Shown: positions 54,835 to 64,000 of the stretch, one piece after another | How the letters are laid out: every line of letters starts with the position of its first letter | Numbering within the stretch: position 1 is the stretch's first letter | NCBI RefSeq assembly: GCF_036898095.1 | Contig: NC_090761.1 | Span: 46,890,648 to 46,954,647 of the forward strand | Direction: 5' to 3' | DNA: 64,000 nucleotides | DNA from: Palaemon carinicauda | Lineage: Eukaryota > Arthropoda > Malacostraca > Decapoda > Palaemonidae | Notes under the pieces: generated by a model | The model's database searches: none | What the model was told of the DNA's origin: nothing | Seen by the model: the letters and a program-made list of their open reading frames with translations, nothing else | Position numbers and translations under genes: made by a program

Positions 54835-55018
54835 ATTTTTCAATATCAAACTTACCCGATGATCATATAGCTGCATCCCTGCTGCCCGACAGAAAAAACC
54901 TACGGGCGGAATACGCCAGCGATCGCTATACAGGTGGGGGTGTACATCAACAGCGCCATCTGTCAAGTAGGTACTCAAGTACTCGATGTCAACAAAGAAC
55001 CAATTTTCCCTCTGTCGT
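54835..55018. repeat. Element D left inverted terminal repeat
   Basis: Begins ATTTTTCAATATCAAAC. It matches the inverted right ITR without a difference seen. Confidence 0.95.
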
Positions 55019-55170
55019 GCCACAGGCAAGACCTACTAAATACGCCGTCCCTAACTGGATTTGTTTTCACAACGTTTGGTGAAGTACACTATTCCAGCTT
55101 TGAGCTTTCGCTATGCAGGGGTTTTATCTTCATTTCAAAACTTGAACTCGTTTTGGATAGATTTAATTAT

Positions 55171-55305
55171 GGTGACGAAGAGAGTATGGACTCTCTTTCA
55201 CTTTTAAATGGCCGACCCTTCCCTTAGACGGAAGTGTTGGTGACGAAGAGAGTATGGACTCTCTTTCACTTTTAAATGGCCGACCCTTCCCTTAGACGGA
55301 AGTGT
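55171..55305. repeat. 68-bp tandem duplication in element D
   Basis: GGTGACGAAGAGAGTATGG starts copies at 55171 and 55239, identical until the last base or two. It duplicates the ATG and MADPSL start region. Confidence 0.95.
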
Positions 55306-56215
55306 GTTTAGGTTTTTGGTAATTTTGCTTAACAAGTTATAGATCTATTTATTTTATATCTCTCCGCCTTTATAGGCCTCTTCGATTAACTTTCCATTTA
55401 TTATAAACTTATAAAAATTAATTTTTATGTTTGTTTATATGCGACCTTTCCTAATAGTAGGCGGTCCTTACTTGGAACCGAAGTTAATTAAATTGAGCCC
55501 GTCATATCGTATTTACCTTTTAAGAATTTAATACTTTTTTAATTTTAATGTTTTATGAAAGAATTTCTTTGATAGTCTCGTACTGTTTTCAAAGATGAAC
55601 TAATGTTTAGTTTAGTCTCCGCAGTTGTTGACGTTCAGAACGTTCAACATGCGCTCTATCGTTACGATAGAGAGAGAGTATTTCACGGTTTCACGTTGCA
55701 GTAAGAGTAAACCGATTCTAGCGTTTCGTTCATTCTTTCTTAGCTTAAATGGTTTAAATTCTAAATAAAGGAACTTTTTATTTGGGAAACCTTTCAGTTT
55801 TTTCCTTTAGCAAATAATATGTTTTAACGATATATAATTGGGCTCTTCTCTCAGGTTCTAAGTCAAGAGAGAAGAGAGAGAGATAGAGACGGAGGGAGAG
55901 AGAGGAGAATAAACGTTTCGTTCAAGCGGGTAACGTTCTCGTTTTTTACTCTTCTCCCTAGTCGCTGTAGGGGAAGAAGGTAAAACGTTTCTAGAGTTTT
56001 ATTCTTGTTCCCAGGCTTTATGCGGTGAGAGATTTTAAACGTAGTTTATTTGATCTAGTATTTAGTCTCTTTTCCAGCCACTGAATTCTTTATCTTTAAT
56101 TATGTTTTTCTGTTGCTTTGTAAAACTGTTTTCGCAATTACTACCTTTTATGAAGGATAGGATTGCGTGTTTCAGGTAGAAATCAGTTAAAGTTATCGAT
56201 TTCAGTGAAATAAGT
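55296..56215 (+). other. Element D alternative 5' segment
   Basis: Homologous to 48158-49220 in C, including the 19-bp palindrome (55654-55672) and a GA-rich stretch. Non-coding by eye. Confidence 0.7.
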
Positions 56216-56241
56216 GCAAACAGAAAATCAAAAGTGATAAA

Positions 56242-58420
56242 GTGATATGCGCAAAGTGTTACAGTGTTGCGTTCGAGGGTTCGTCTGTTCGTGCCAGTTG
56301 TTCACCTAGTCCGGGACCTCTTACAAGCTCCCAAGCCCAGGGGAGAAGTAATGTCGAACGACTTATGGGTTCCACAGGCCTTGATCGACGAACAGACGTT
56401 TCCCTCCGTGGTTTCGGGTGTATCTACACACGTTGCCGACGTGATCGCCCCACCCACACAAAGACGAGAGAGCCCATTTATTCCTCGTCTGCGGAAGAGG
56501 TTTCTCGTAGAAACCATGGACCAAATCTTGCAGCTTTTTAAGTGCAAATCGGTCCCTTCCGCGCAAGTCCAACGGCCTAGGTGTAGCCACTGGGTCAGTT
56601 CGGACTCGCTGCAGTCATCCGACGACTGCACACCTCCCAAGAGAGGCAAGGTGGTACCGCAACAGGCAGTAACTCCGTCTGTTGCCGCACCAGCTGTTTT
56701 AGACCCTCAGTCACAACGGACAGTAGCTCCGTTTGTTGCCGTCTTTTGTAGACCCTAGTGGTCTTTACTGCAGTCTATGCAGACTCAGTTAGCTGCGGTT
56801 ATACAGGAGTTTCGTGCGGAGAAGGTTTACACTGCTCTCGTTAGCCTACAACCTGCCACGGTTGTGCGCCCAGCTCACGCTGAGGCTGCCTGCTCCCACA
56901 CTCCGGCTGCGGAGAGCTCCACCTCCGATGCGCGATCGACCCTGCCAGACGCATGTTAACGTTAGCCGACGTGCGGCTCCCTCCGTTAACATGCGTGAGC
57001 TACCGCATCAGCAGTGGGAAGGTGGAGTCAAGCTGCCGTGTTTTGACGCGATGCGTTAGTTTCCGCAACCCACGGCAGTCCCCACGCACCACCACTCCGC
57101 TTTGGTTGTTGCCTGCTCCCACACTCTGACTGCGGAGAAGGTTGACGATGCACCCGTTGGCCTACAGCCTGCCACGGTTGTGCGCCCAGCATGGCTGCCT
57201 GCTCCCACACTCTTGTTGTGAAAGCTCCTCCACCCATGCGCAGTCGACCCTGCCAGACGCATGCTGACTCCCACAGACACACGGAGCACTCCGTTGCCGT
57301 GCGTGAGCTACCACAAGCTGCCGTGTTTTGACACGGTGTGTCAGCCTCCGCAACCCACTGTGGTTACCGCCACTCGCCCGCAGCAGACTAGTCAGTCAGG
57401 AGTTGAGGCTTCCCCACACAGCTTTGGTTGTTGCCAGCTCACAGACTGTCAAGCAGTTACATGACGTTGCCTTCTGGTCTGCTACTAATGCACCAGTGCT
57501 GTATGTCCTCACGCACCTGTTGTGGTTGACAGTTCAGTTTTTGACAGTTCACAGACTGTCAAGCAGTTACATAACGTTGCCTTCTGGTCTGCTGCTTATG
57601 CACCAGTGAAACCCTCACTGAGATAACCTAGCTTTTCTCGGACATGGTTCCTGTAGATGAGAAAGTGCTGTTCTCCCTCCTTCTGATATTCCCTTGAGGA
57701 CTCTGTCATTTGGAGAGGAGCCTTAAGCTGCTTAGCCTCCTATGGTCTTTAATTAAAGCATAACATGCTTCCAGGGATGGTAAATGGTTCCGCTTCAGTC
57801 GCTAACCCCGTCTGTTGCCACACCTGCTCCCATAGACCCTAATGGGCTTTGTTGCAAGACATGCAGTCCAAGCTTAGTCCTTGATAGAGGATTTTTTACG
57901 GAGAAGAACCTTCTAGCCAACAACCTTCCTACCGGTTGGTTGTACGCCCTGTTGACGCTGAGGTATCCTACTCACGTCCGCCAGTTGAGATGGTTCCTCC
58001 ACCGGTGCGACCCAGTGTGGGTTGCCAGTCGCACGTTGACGTTAAGCGACTCTCGGAGGTGGTTGTGGACGTTCAGTGTGTCACTAGGAAGACGTTCAAC
58101 AACCAGCAGAGGTGACTTGTTGTGACGCAGTGCGGCAACCTCAGCAACCCGGTAGGGGGTTGTCTGCACAACCCAGACAGTCTAGACAGTTTCGGGTTGT
58201 CGCTGTACTTCCTCGCGTCCCCATGGTTGACAGTTCACAGACTGTGCAGCAGTACCATGATCTTGTTTCCGGCTCCGTCACGCATCCACCAGTGCGACCG
58301 GATTCAGCGAGTCAGACGTTGCCCACTCCGTTGCCGTTTCCTCATCAGTTTCGGATGTGGAACCCTCTGATGAGGACATGGCTGAACAAGACGATCAACC
58401 CCCAGCCCTGCTATCCATCC
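56242..58420 (+). pseudogene. Element D ORF1 remnants, rearranged
   Basis: Short frames match ORF1 (SSVRASCSPSPGPLTSSQ and onward) with many stops. Parts are repeated: CAGACTGTCAAGCAGTTACA occurs at about 57445 and 57551. The block TGCCTGCTCCCACACTC recurs near 56887, 57111 and 57197. Sequence near 56.7-57.05 kb is closest to B, and near 57.9-58.35 kb closest to A. Confidence 0.8.
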
Positions 58421-59630
58421 AGAAGATGCTGAAGAAGGAACACGGCCCTGTCAGGCTGTGGATGAGTCTGGTTAGGACACTGTCATCCGTGGTTCAATTG
58501 GTGTCACTTGGAAGACTACACCTCCGTCCTCTTCGGTATCATCTAGCTCTTCACTGGAAAAGGACAAGACGCTAGAAGCGGTCTCGATCCCGGTTTCCGG
58601 AAAGATAAGTCTGGTCTGACTTGATGAAAGGACTTTATCAACCTTTGAAAGGGTCTTCCCCTGACTGTTCAGACTCCCAACCACGTTCTCTTCTCAGACG
58701 CATCGGACGTAGGCTGGGGTGCGACCTTAGGCGGTAGGGAATGCTCGGGATTATGGAACTCGAGTCAAAGGACAAAGCATTTCAACTGCAAGAAGCTTCT
58801 GGCAGTACGTCTGACCTGGACAAGCTTCAGGTCTCTCCTTCAAGGCAAAGTGGTGGAGGTGAACACGGTCAACTCCCTGCTTTGATGTACATCTCCTAGC
58901 AAGGAGGGACCTACTCTCTGACATGGTACGAGTTCGCAAGTGACCTCCTCTCCTGTTCAACAGGTCTAGACTTTTCACTAGTAACGAGTTTCATCCAAGG
59001 CAACTTGAATGTCTTAGCAGATTGTCTCAGTAGGAAGGGACAATAATTCCAACATATTGGACCCTCCACAAGGATGTATGCAAGAGACTTTGGGTCACCT
59101 GGGGCCAGCCAACCATAGATCTCTTCGCAACCTCGATGTCCAAGAGGCGCTCAATACTTTGCTCACCTATCCCGGACCCAGCAGTAGTTCTTATAGATGC
59201 CTTTCTACTAGATTGGTCTCATCTAGATCTATATGCATTCCCTCTGTTCTAGATTGTCAACAAGGTACTGCAGAAGTTCGCCTCTCACGAAGGGACAAAG
59301 TTGACGCTAGTTGCTTCCCTCTGGCCCGCGAGAGAATAACTTACCGAGGTACTTCGATGGCTAGTAGACGTTCCCAGAACACTTCCCCTAAGGGTGGACC
59401 TGCTACGTCTGCCACGCGTAAAGAAGGTACTCCAAGGCCTCCACGCTCTTCGTCTGACTGCCTTCAGAATATCGAAAGACTCTCAAGAACTAGAGGTTTT
59501 TCGAAGGAGGCAACCAGAGCGATTGCTAGAGCAAGGAGAACATCCACCCTTAGAGTCTACCAATCGAAGTGGGAAATCTTCCGAAACTGGTGCAAGTCAG
59601 TATCCGTATCCTCGACCAGTACCTCTGTAA
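58420..59630 (+). pseudogene. Element D ORF2 remnant (RT largely deleted)
   Basis: Joins ORF1 sequence directly to the end of RT near 58416 (CATCCAGAAGATGCTGAAG), so the RT catalytic core is absent. RNase H (CAGACGCATCGGACGTAGG) and methyltransferase-like sequence follow with frameshifts and stops. The last 79 codons (59394-59630) are open. Confidence 0.85.
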
Positions 59631-60515
59631 CTCAAATAGCTGACTTCCTCTTATATCTGAGGAAAGAGCGATCTCTTTCAGCTCCCACTATCAAGGGTTA
59701 CAGAAGCATGTTGGCATCAGTCTTCCGTCACAGAGGCTTAGATCTTTCCAACAATAAAGATCTACAGGACCTCCTTAAGTCTTTTGAGACCACGAAGGAG
59801 CGTCGTTTGGTTACACCTGGTTGGAATTTAGACGTGGTTCTAAGATTCCTTATGTCAGACAGGTTCGAACCACTTCAATCAGCCTCCCTGAAAGATCTCA
59901 CCTTTAAGACTCTTTTCCTGATATGCTTAACCACAGCTAAAAGAGTCAGTGAGATTCATGCCTTCAGCAAGAACATCGGATTCTCATCCGAAACGGCTAC
60001 ATGTTCTACATCTTGGTTTTCTAGCCAAACACGAGCTGCCTTCTCGGCCTTGACCAATATCGTTCGATATTCCAAACTTATCGTATGGTTGGAAATGAAC
60101 TAGAAAGAGTATTATGTCCTGTAAGAGCTCTTAAGTTCTATTTTAAAACCTTTACGAGGCCCGTCTGAAGCTTTATGGTGTTCAGTTAAGAATCCATCTT
60201 TGCCTTTGTCAGAGAATTCTTTATCCTATTTTATCAGACTGTTAATACGAGAAGCTCATTCCCTTCTGAATGAGGAAGACCAAGCTTGGCTGAAGGTAAG
60301 GACACACGAAGTTAGAGCTGTCACAACTTCCGTGGCCTTTAAACAAAATAGATCTCTGCAAAATATATTCGACGCAACCTATTGGAAAAGCAAATCAGTG
60401 TTCGCGTCTTTTATCTTAAGAATGTCCAGTCTCTTTACGAGAACTGCTACACTCTGGGACCATTCGTAGCAACGAGTGCAGTAGTGGTGGGGGCTCCACC
60501 ACTACAATTCCCTAA
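59357..60515 (+). pseudogene. Element D tyrosine recombinase, frameshifted
   Basis: Open from ATG 59357 through TTAKRVSEIHAF. It is then broken by a two-base deletion near 60007, a deletion near 60145 and a one-base deletion near 60411, just before the nucleophile Tyr (FASFIL instead of FASFYL). HEVR is still readable. Inactive as it stands. Confidence 0.88.
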
Positions 60516-60905
60516 TTCCAGAACCTTTTTAATCTTTCTCTTGAAATATTTTTGGGTTGTCCGGAAGGCTAAGAAGCCTTTCGCATCCTACTTGATTTGG
60601 CGGGTGGTCAAAATCATTTCTTGAGAAGCGCCTAGATTAGAGGTTTTGATGAGGACCTTTAGTATGGGTTGCAACCCTTCATACTTCAGCTCCTAGGAGT
60701 CGCTCAGCATCCTATGAGGATCGCGAGGCTCAGTAAGGAAGACGTACTTAAAAAGGCAGAGTAATTGTTCAAGTCGTCTTCCTTACCAGGTACTTATTTA
60801 TTTTATGCTTGTTATTTTGAATAACTGCTAAAATGAAATACGGAATACTTAGCTCATAATGTCAACTTGTAATGCTGGTCTCTACCCACCCCCCTGGGTG
60901 TGAAT

Positions 60906-60996
60906 CAGCTATATGATCATCGGGTAAGTTTGATATTGAAAAATGTTATTTTCCTTAGTAAAATAAATTTTTGAATATACTTACCCGATGATCATA
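60906..60996. repeat. Element D internal complementary region
   Basis: CAGCTATATGATCATCGGG onward is complementary to D's left end. ATGTTATTTTCCTTAGTAAA onward is complementary to its right end. Confidence 0.95.
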
Positions 60997-61040
60997 AATT
61001 AAAGGACCCACCCTTCCTCCCCAATAGAGAACCAGTGGGA

Positions 61041-61246
61041 CAGAGGAGAAAATTGGTTCTTTGTTGACATCGAGTACTTGAGTACCTACTTGACAGATGG
61101 CGCTGTTGATGTACACCCCCACCTGTATAGCGATCGCTGGCGTATTCCGCCCGTAGGTTTTTTCTGTCGGGCAGCAGGGATGCAGCTATATGATCATCGG
61201 GTAAGTATATTCAAAAATTTATTTTACTAAGGAAAATAACATTTTT
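61041..61246. repeat. Element D right inverted terminal repeat
   Basis: Ends CTAAGGAAAATAACATTTTT, like B's right end, then host TCCTC. Confidence 0.95.
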
Positions 61247-61406
61247 TCCTCATTGTTCCTCCTTGCCTGATTAGGACTCATCCAAGTTTTGTTGGTACTG
61301 CTAGGTTGCTACAGCCCATCCTCCCTCTTCTTCCACCACAAATACAGCTTCATATGCTGACTTTCCTACTGCCATTACCTCCGCATTCCCGAAGTAGCAG
61401 TAGGGC

Positions 61407-61910
61407 CTAATAGAACTGCGTTACAATCGCTTGCCATTCATTTTTATTCCCAGCATGCCCTTTTGCCTCTTTCACATTAATCCTCCTGTCATTTAGGGAT
61501 TTCTTCACTCCATCCGTCCACCTAAACCTTGGCCTTCCATTCACTCTTACTACTTCGTTTTTAACCCTATCCAATTGGGATACACCAGCCATGCTCCTCA
61601 GACACTTCATCTTGAACACATTCAATTTTTGTCTCTCCGTCACTTTCATTCCTCACAACTCCATTCCATACAACACAATTTGTATAATCACTTTCTCATA
61701 CAGAACTCTTTACATTCATCTCTAACCTTCTATTCTTTACCACTCCCTTCACTACCCCAGTACTTTACATTATCATGCACTCTCTGACGTACGTTTGCTT
61801 CCACTTCACCATTTGCAGCAACAACATAACCTAAGTATTTAAACTGATCTACTTTCTTAATTAACCCTTCTTTCAACATAACATTTAGTCTAGCACCACC
61901 CTCCCATTTT
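61407..61910 (-). pseudogene. RTE-like LINE C-terminal relic
   Basis: On - the frame 61407-61649 reads KLNVFKMKCLRSMAGVSQLD, then VNGRPRFRWTDGVKKSL and EAKGHAGNKNEW, typical of the region after RT in RTE-type non-LTR elements. Upstream, in another phase, DQFKYLGYVVAANGEVEANV is readable near 61780-61840. Frameshifted and 5'-truncated. Confidence 0.75.
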
Positions 61911-62004
61911 AGTCTCTAAAAGTCTGTTTCTTTCTTTGTTTTTGCAAACTTTTTCTTTGCTAAAAGTTTTCTCTCCAAATTATTGCTATTATCTTTTGGC
62001 AATA

Positions 62005-62571
62005 CAGTAATGCCTCACATCACAAAATTAATTCATTCTGGAATGGCTTTCATAAAGGGATTTTTTCGTGTTGTGAGTCACATTTCACATGCAAATTGCC
62101 TAATTCGTTTCAAACCCTACAAAACACCACATTAAATCTCATAATAAAGCTACAGTATGAGCACAATGAAATACTGTACAGCCAAATGCATTTGAGCCAT
62201 TCAATATACCTAAACTAACTGTTAATACCTGTAAATTAAGTTGTTATTACAATATAATGTACTGTAATAAAAAATGGAAAATAATGCAATACATATAGTA
62301 CAATACTGTACATAAACAAAATATACAATACCATATGTGCTGTACTATTATAGTTACCCCTGTTATAGACTACAGCTACATTTTCTATTGTTTAAACCCA
62401 TTTTCCTCAACTCTTTTTATTGGGTGACTATTATTCTTGGCCTGGCTGGCAAATATCTTTTCTTAAAATGAAAAATTTTCCGCAAAGCGAGTCATAAAAA
62501 TATTTGCATCTTGTTTCGCAGCTTTTTGAAAATTTCGTTAGCAGATTCTTTCGTGAAGAGAGGGATGACTG
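62005..62571. mobile_element. Tc1/mariner-superfamily MITE (pogo/Tigger-like ends)
   Basis: 567 bp flanked by TA on both sides (62003-62004 and 62572-62573). Ends are imperfect inverted repeats: left CAGTAATGCCTCACATCAC, right (inverted) CAGTCATCCCTCTCTTCAC. No transposase ORF. TA targets and CAGT ends are characteristic of pogo/Tigger-like elements (family knowledge). Confidence 0.7.
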
Positions 62572-62892
62572 TATTTGATTGTGTAAAATAGTATCCTATG
62601 TTGCAGAATGCTCATATAAGGAGGTCGGATTGTATATATTTCTGATGTAATAATTATTGTGGTCTTCGAAATAGAATTAAATAATTTCTTCATATGAAGT
62701 TATTTAATTTTCTTTTTCTTTTGAGTTAAAAGGTATTGCATTTACAATTTTTGGATTTATATTAAGTTGGAAAACTGGAGGTACTTTATACCTTCATAAT
62801 AAGGCATAGTAAAAATAATTACCATAAAGTATTGATTATACCTCTAATAATCTTATCATAGATTATTTTGAAAATAACTTACTTTGTTTCAG

Positions 62893-63041
62893 GTTGGCTC
62901 CCCATGACGAAGTTGCTCAATTGCTTGGTTTATGCACACAGCGGGAGAAAGGTTTTCACCTAGATCTTGAAGATTACTTAGTTGGAACATTGCACATTAG
63001 CAATGAGCTCTCTAGACTTGCAATCAATTCAGTTACTGCAG
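62893..63041 (+). CDS. TSN: Translin, third coding exon
   Basis: Codes LAPHDEVAQLLGLCTQREKG, then FHLDLEDYLVGTLHISNELS and RLAINSVTA. This includes the most conserved translin/TRAX core (EKGFHLDLEDYL, SELSRL-like, NSVTAG). Acceptor TTTGTTTCAG ends at 62892. The donor is GCAG followed by GTAAAA at 63042, leaving phase 1. The next exon should begin with the residues completing TAG-D and lies outside the window. Confidence 0.92.
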
Positions 63042-63596
63042 GTAAAATTTACGTTTGTTTTTAAAATAAATCTGTGTCGATACAAAGTGGAAACCTCTAT
63101 ACAGTATTACCTATACTTTAAAGCTTTTCATATTTTTTGTAAGTAGAAATACGCTGATTTTAAATGTAGATTATGACCCTCTAGTAAGATACAGAACCAT
63201 TTCCTGGACATAGCAGAGATGTTGCTGCTAAACTTAGGTTTGATAAAAGTGTTCAAGATTGCAACCATTTCCATTTATTGCAACCAAAGTTTTGATGCTG
63301 GGTGTTTTGACTGTTTAATCTCAACGATAATAATTTTTCAGTGCCCCTTAAAATACCATTATCTAAACACTCTCCTAACTTGACTTCTTTATGTTGTAAA
63401 ATGTCATGCCAATGTAATGCTACCTCTAAAAGTGTTTGTCCCTTTGTGATTTGCTCTCTGGTATCTTTAATTTCTTTTTCATCTCTAGTTATGTTAACTG
63501 TAGTGCTGGTAATTAGAGTGTTTAACCAGGAAAAGTCATGAGTTGAGTAAAAGAAATTTGGAGTCTTCTTTTAGTACAGTTGCCCTCGGTAGATGG
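63042..63596 (+). other. Start of translin intron 3
   Basis: AT-rich, with no feature seen. The intron continues beyond the window. Confidence 0.6.
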
Positions 63597-63960
63597 AGTT
63601 CCTGCACTTACCACATCACAATGTCATAAATGGCAAGGTTAACTTTAAAGCACTGAAACATTGGTTTCAAGTGTGATACATTGTTCTTTCTATATCTTAT
63701 AGTCATTATTATTATTATAACCATTTCTTGCTAAGCTACAACCCTAGTTGCAAAAGAAGGATGCTTTAAGCCCAAGGGCTCCAACAGGGAAAATAGCCCA
63801 GCGATGAAAGGAAATAAGGAAAACTACAAGAGAAGTTTAAGAACAATTATAATAAGTTCCTGCACTTACCACATCACAATGTCATAAATGGCAAGGCTAA
63901 CTTTATAGCACTAAAGCATTGGTGTCAAGTCTGATACATTGTTCTTTCTATATCTTATAG

Positions 63961-64000
<40 letters not shown>
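63597..64000. repeat. 258-bp tandem duplication including repeat R1 (copy 4)
   Basis: The stretch from AGTTCCTGCACTTACCACAT at 63597 is repeated from 63855 with about 5% change, up to the (ATT)n run. Between the copies lies the first part of dispersed repeat R1 (63715-63850: AAGCTACAACCCTAG, GCCCAAGGGCTCCAACAGG). The (ATT)n tract reaches the window edge. Confidence 0.8.

Larger units (their letters stand above)
54835..61246 (+). mobile_element. DIRS-like retrotransposon, element D, defective mosaic
   Basis: About 6.4 kb. ITRs at 54835-55018 and 61041-61246 show no mismatch by eye, and the ICR is at 60906-60996. Internally it is scrambled: the 5' segment is C-like, ORF1 remnants are first B-like then A-like, most of RT is deleted, the YR is A-like but frameshifted, and the 3' UTR and ends are B-like. 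No intact gene remains. Confidence 0.93.
40228..62892 (+). other. Translin intron 2, 22.7 kb
   Basis: GT and AG ends. It holds DIRS elements B, C and D in sense orientation, an RTE-like LINE relic on - and a Tc1/mariner-type MITE. Non-element parts at 40228-41116, 47603-47764 and 54319-54834 show no genes. Confidence 0.85.

Noticed and set aside
32171..61246. Elements A-D as LTR retrotransposons or endogenous retroviruses
   Set aside because: Terminal repeats are inverted, not direct. There is no protease, no DDE integrase, no envelope gene and no target-site duplication. A tyrosine recombinase is present instead.

Overview
The window looks like nuclear DNA of an arthropod, most likely a decapod crustacean. 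It is AT-rich, with very dense long AT, GA, CT, CA and trinucleotide microsatellites. It carries tRNA-derived and LINE-derived dispersed repeats, a short run of the arthropod telomere motif (CCTAA), and several DIRS-type tyrosine-recombinase retrotransposons, a class known to be widespread in decapods. Species cannot be decided from the sequence alone.

The only recognisable host gene is translin (TSN), on the + strand. Three consecutive coding exons are visible: 31925-32080 with the start codon, 40049-40227 and 62893-63041. All have canonical splice sites and compatible phases. The remaining C-terminal exon(s) lie to the right of the window, and a 5' non-coding exon must lie upstream because an acceptor precedes the ATG by two bases. 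Translin is a nucleic-acid-binding protein that works with TRAX.

The main feature is four DIRS-like elements, about 6.4-6.6 kb each, in the first two coding introns, all in the same orientation as translin. Element A (32171-38695) is in intron 1. B (41117-47602), C (47765-54318) and D (54835-61246) are in intron 2, with only about 160 and 520 bp between them. Each has inverted terminal repeats, an internal complementary region that fuses the reverse complements of both ends, a Gag-like ORF1, an RT-RNase H-methyltransferase-like ORF2 and a tyrosine recombinase (YR) in an overlapping frame. B is intact by eye, and A has one in-frame stop in ORF1. C and D are broken, share an alternative 5' segment, and D is a mosaic of A-, B- and C-like pieces.

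Layout from left to right: 1-8 kb is low-complexity DNA with microsatellites. A decayed LINE (-) lies at 8.3-8.8 kb. Dispersed repeats, a tRNA-derived SINE and a 29-bp tandem repeat fill 10-14 kb. A 5'-truncated LINE nested inside a dispersed repeat, with a 12-bp target-site duplication, lies at 17-18.6 kb. A 0.7 kb palindromic repeat lies at 21.7-22.4 kb. A second, older DIRS family (E) in pieces occupies 22.7-28.8 kb. An unassigned GC-richer block follows at 28.8-29.5 kb, then the translin locus with A-D at 31.9-63 kb. A decayed RTE-like LINE (61.4-61.9 kb) and a Tc1/mariner-type MITE (62.0-62.6 kb) also lie in intron 2.

The most interesting points are these. Element A sits exactly at the terminus of an E-family ITR relic. 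All four insertions share a short ATT core at both ends. The YR frame stays open across most of ORF2 in A and B. D has defective genes but perfect ITRs. Translin exon 2 is bracketed by mutually complementary ITRs.
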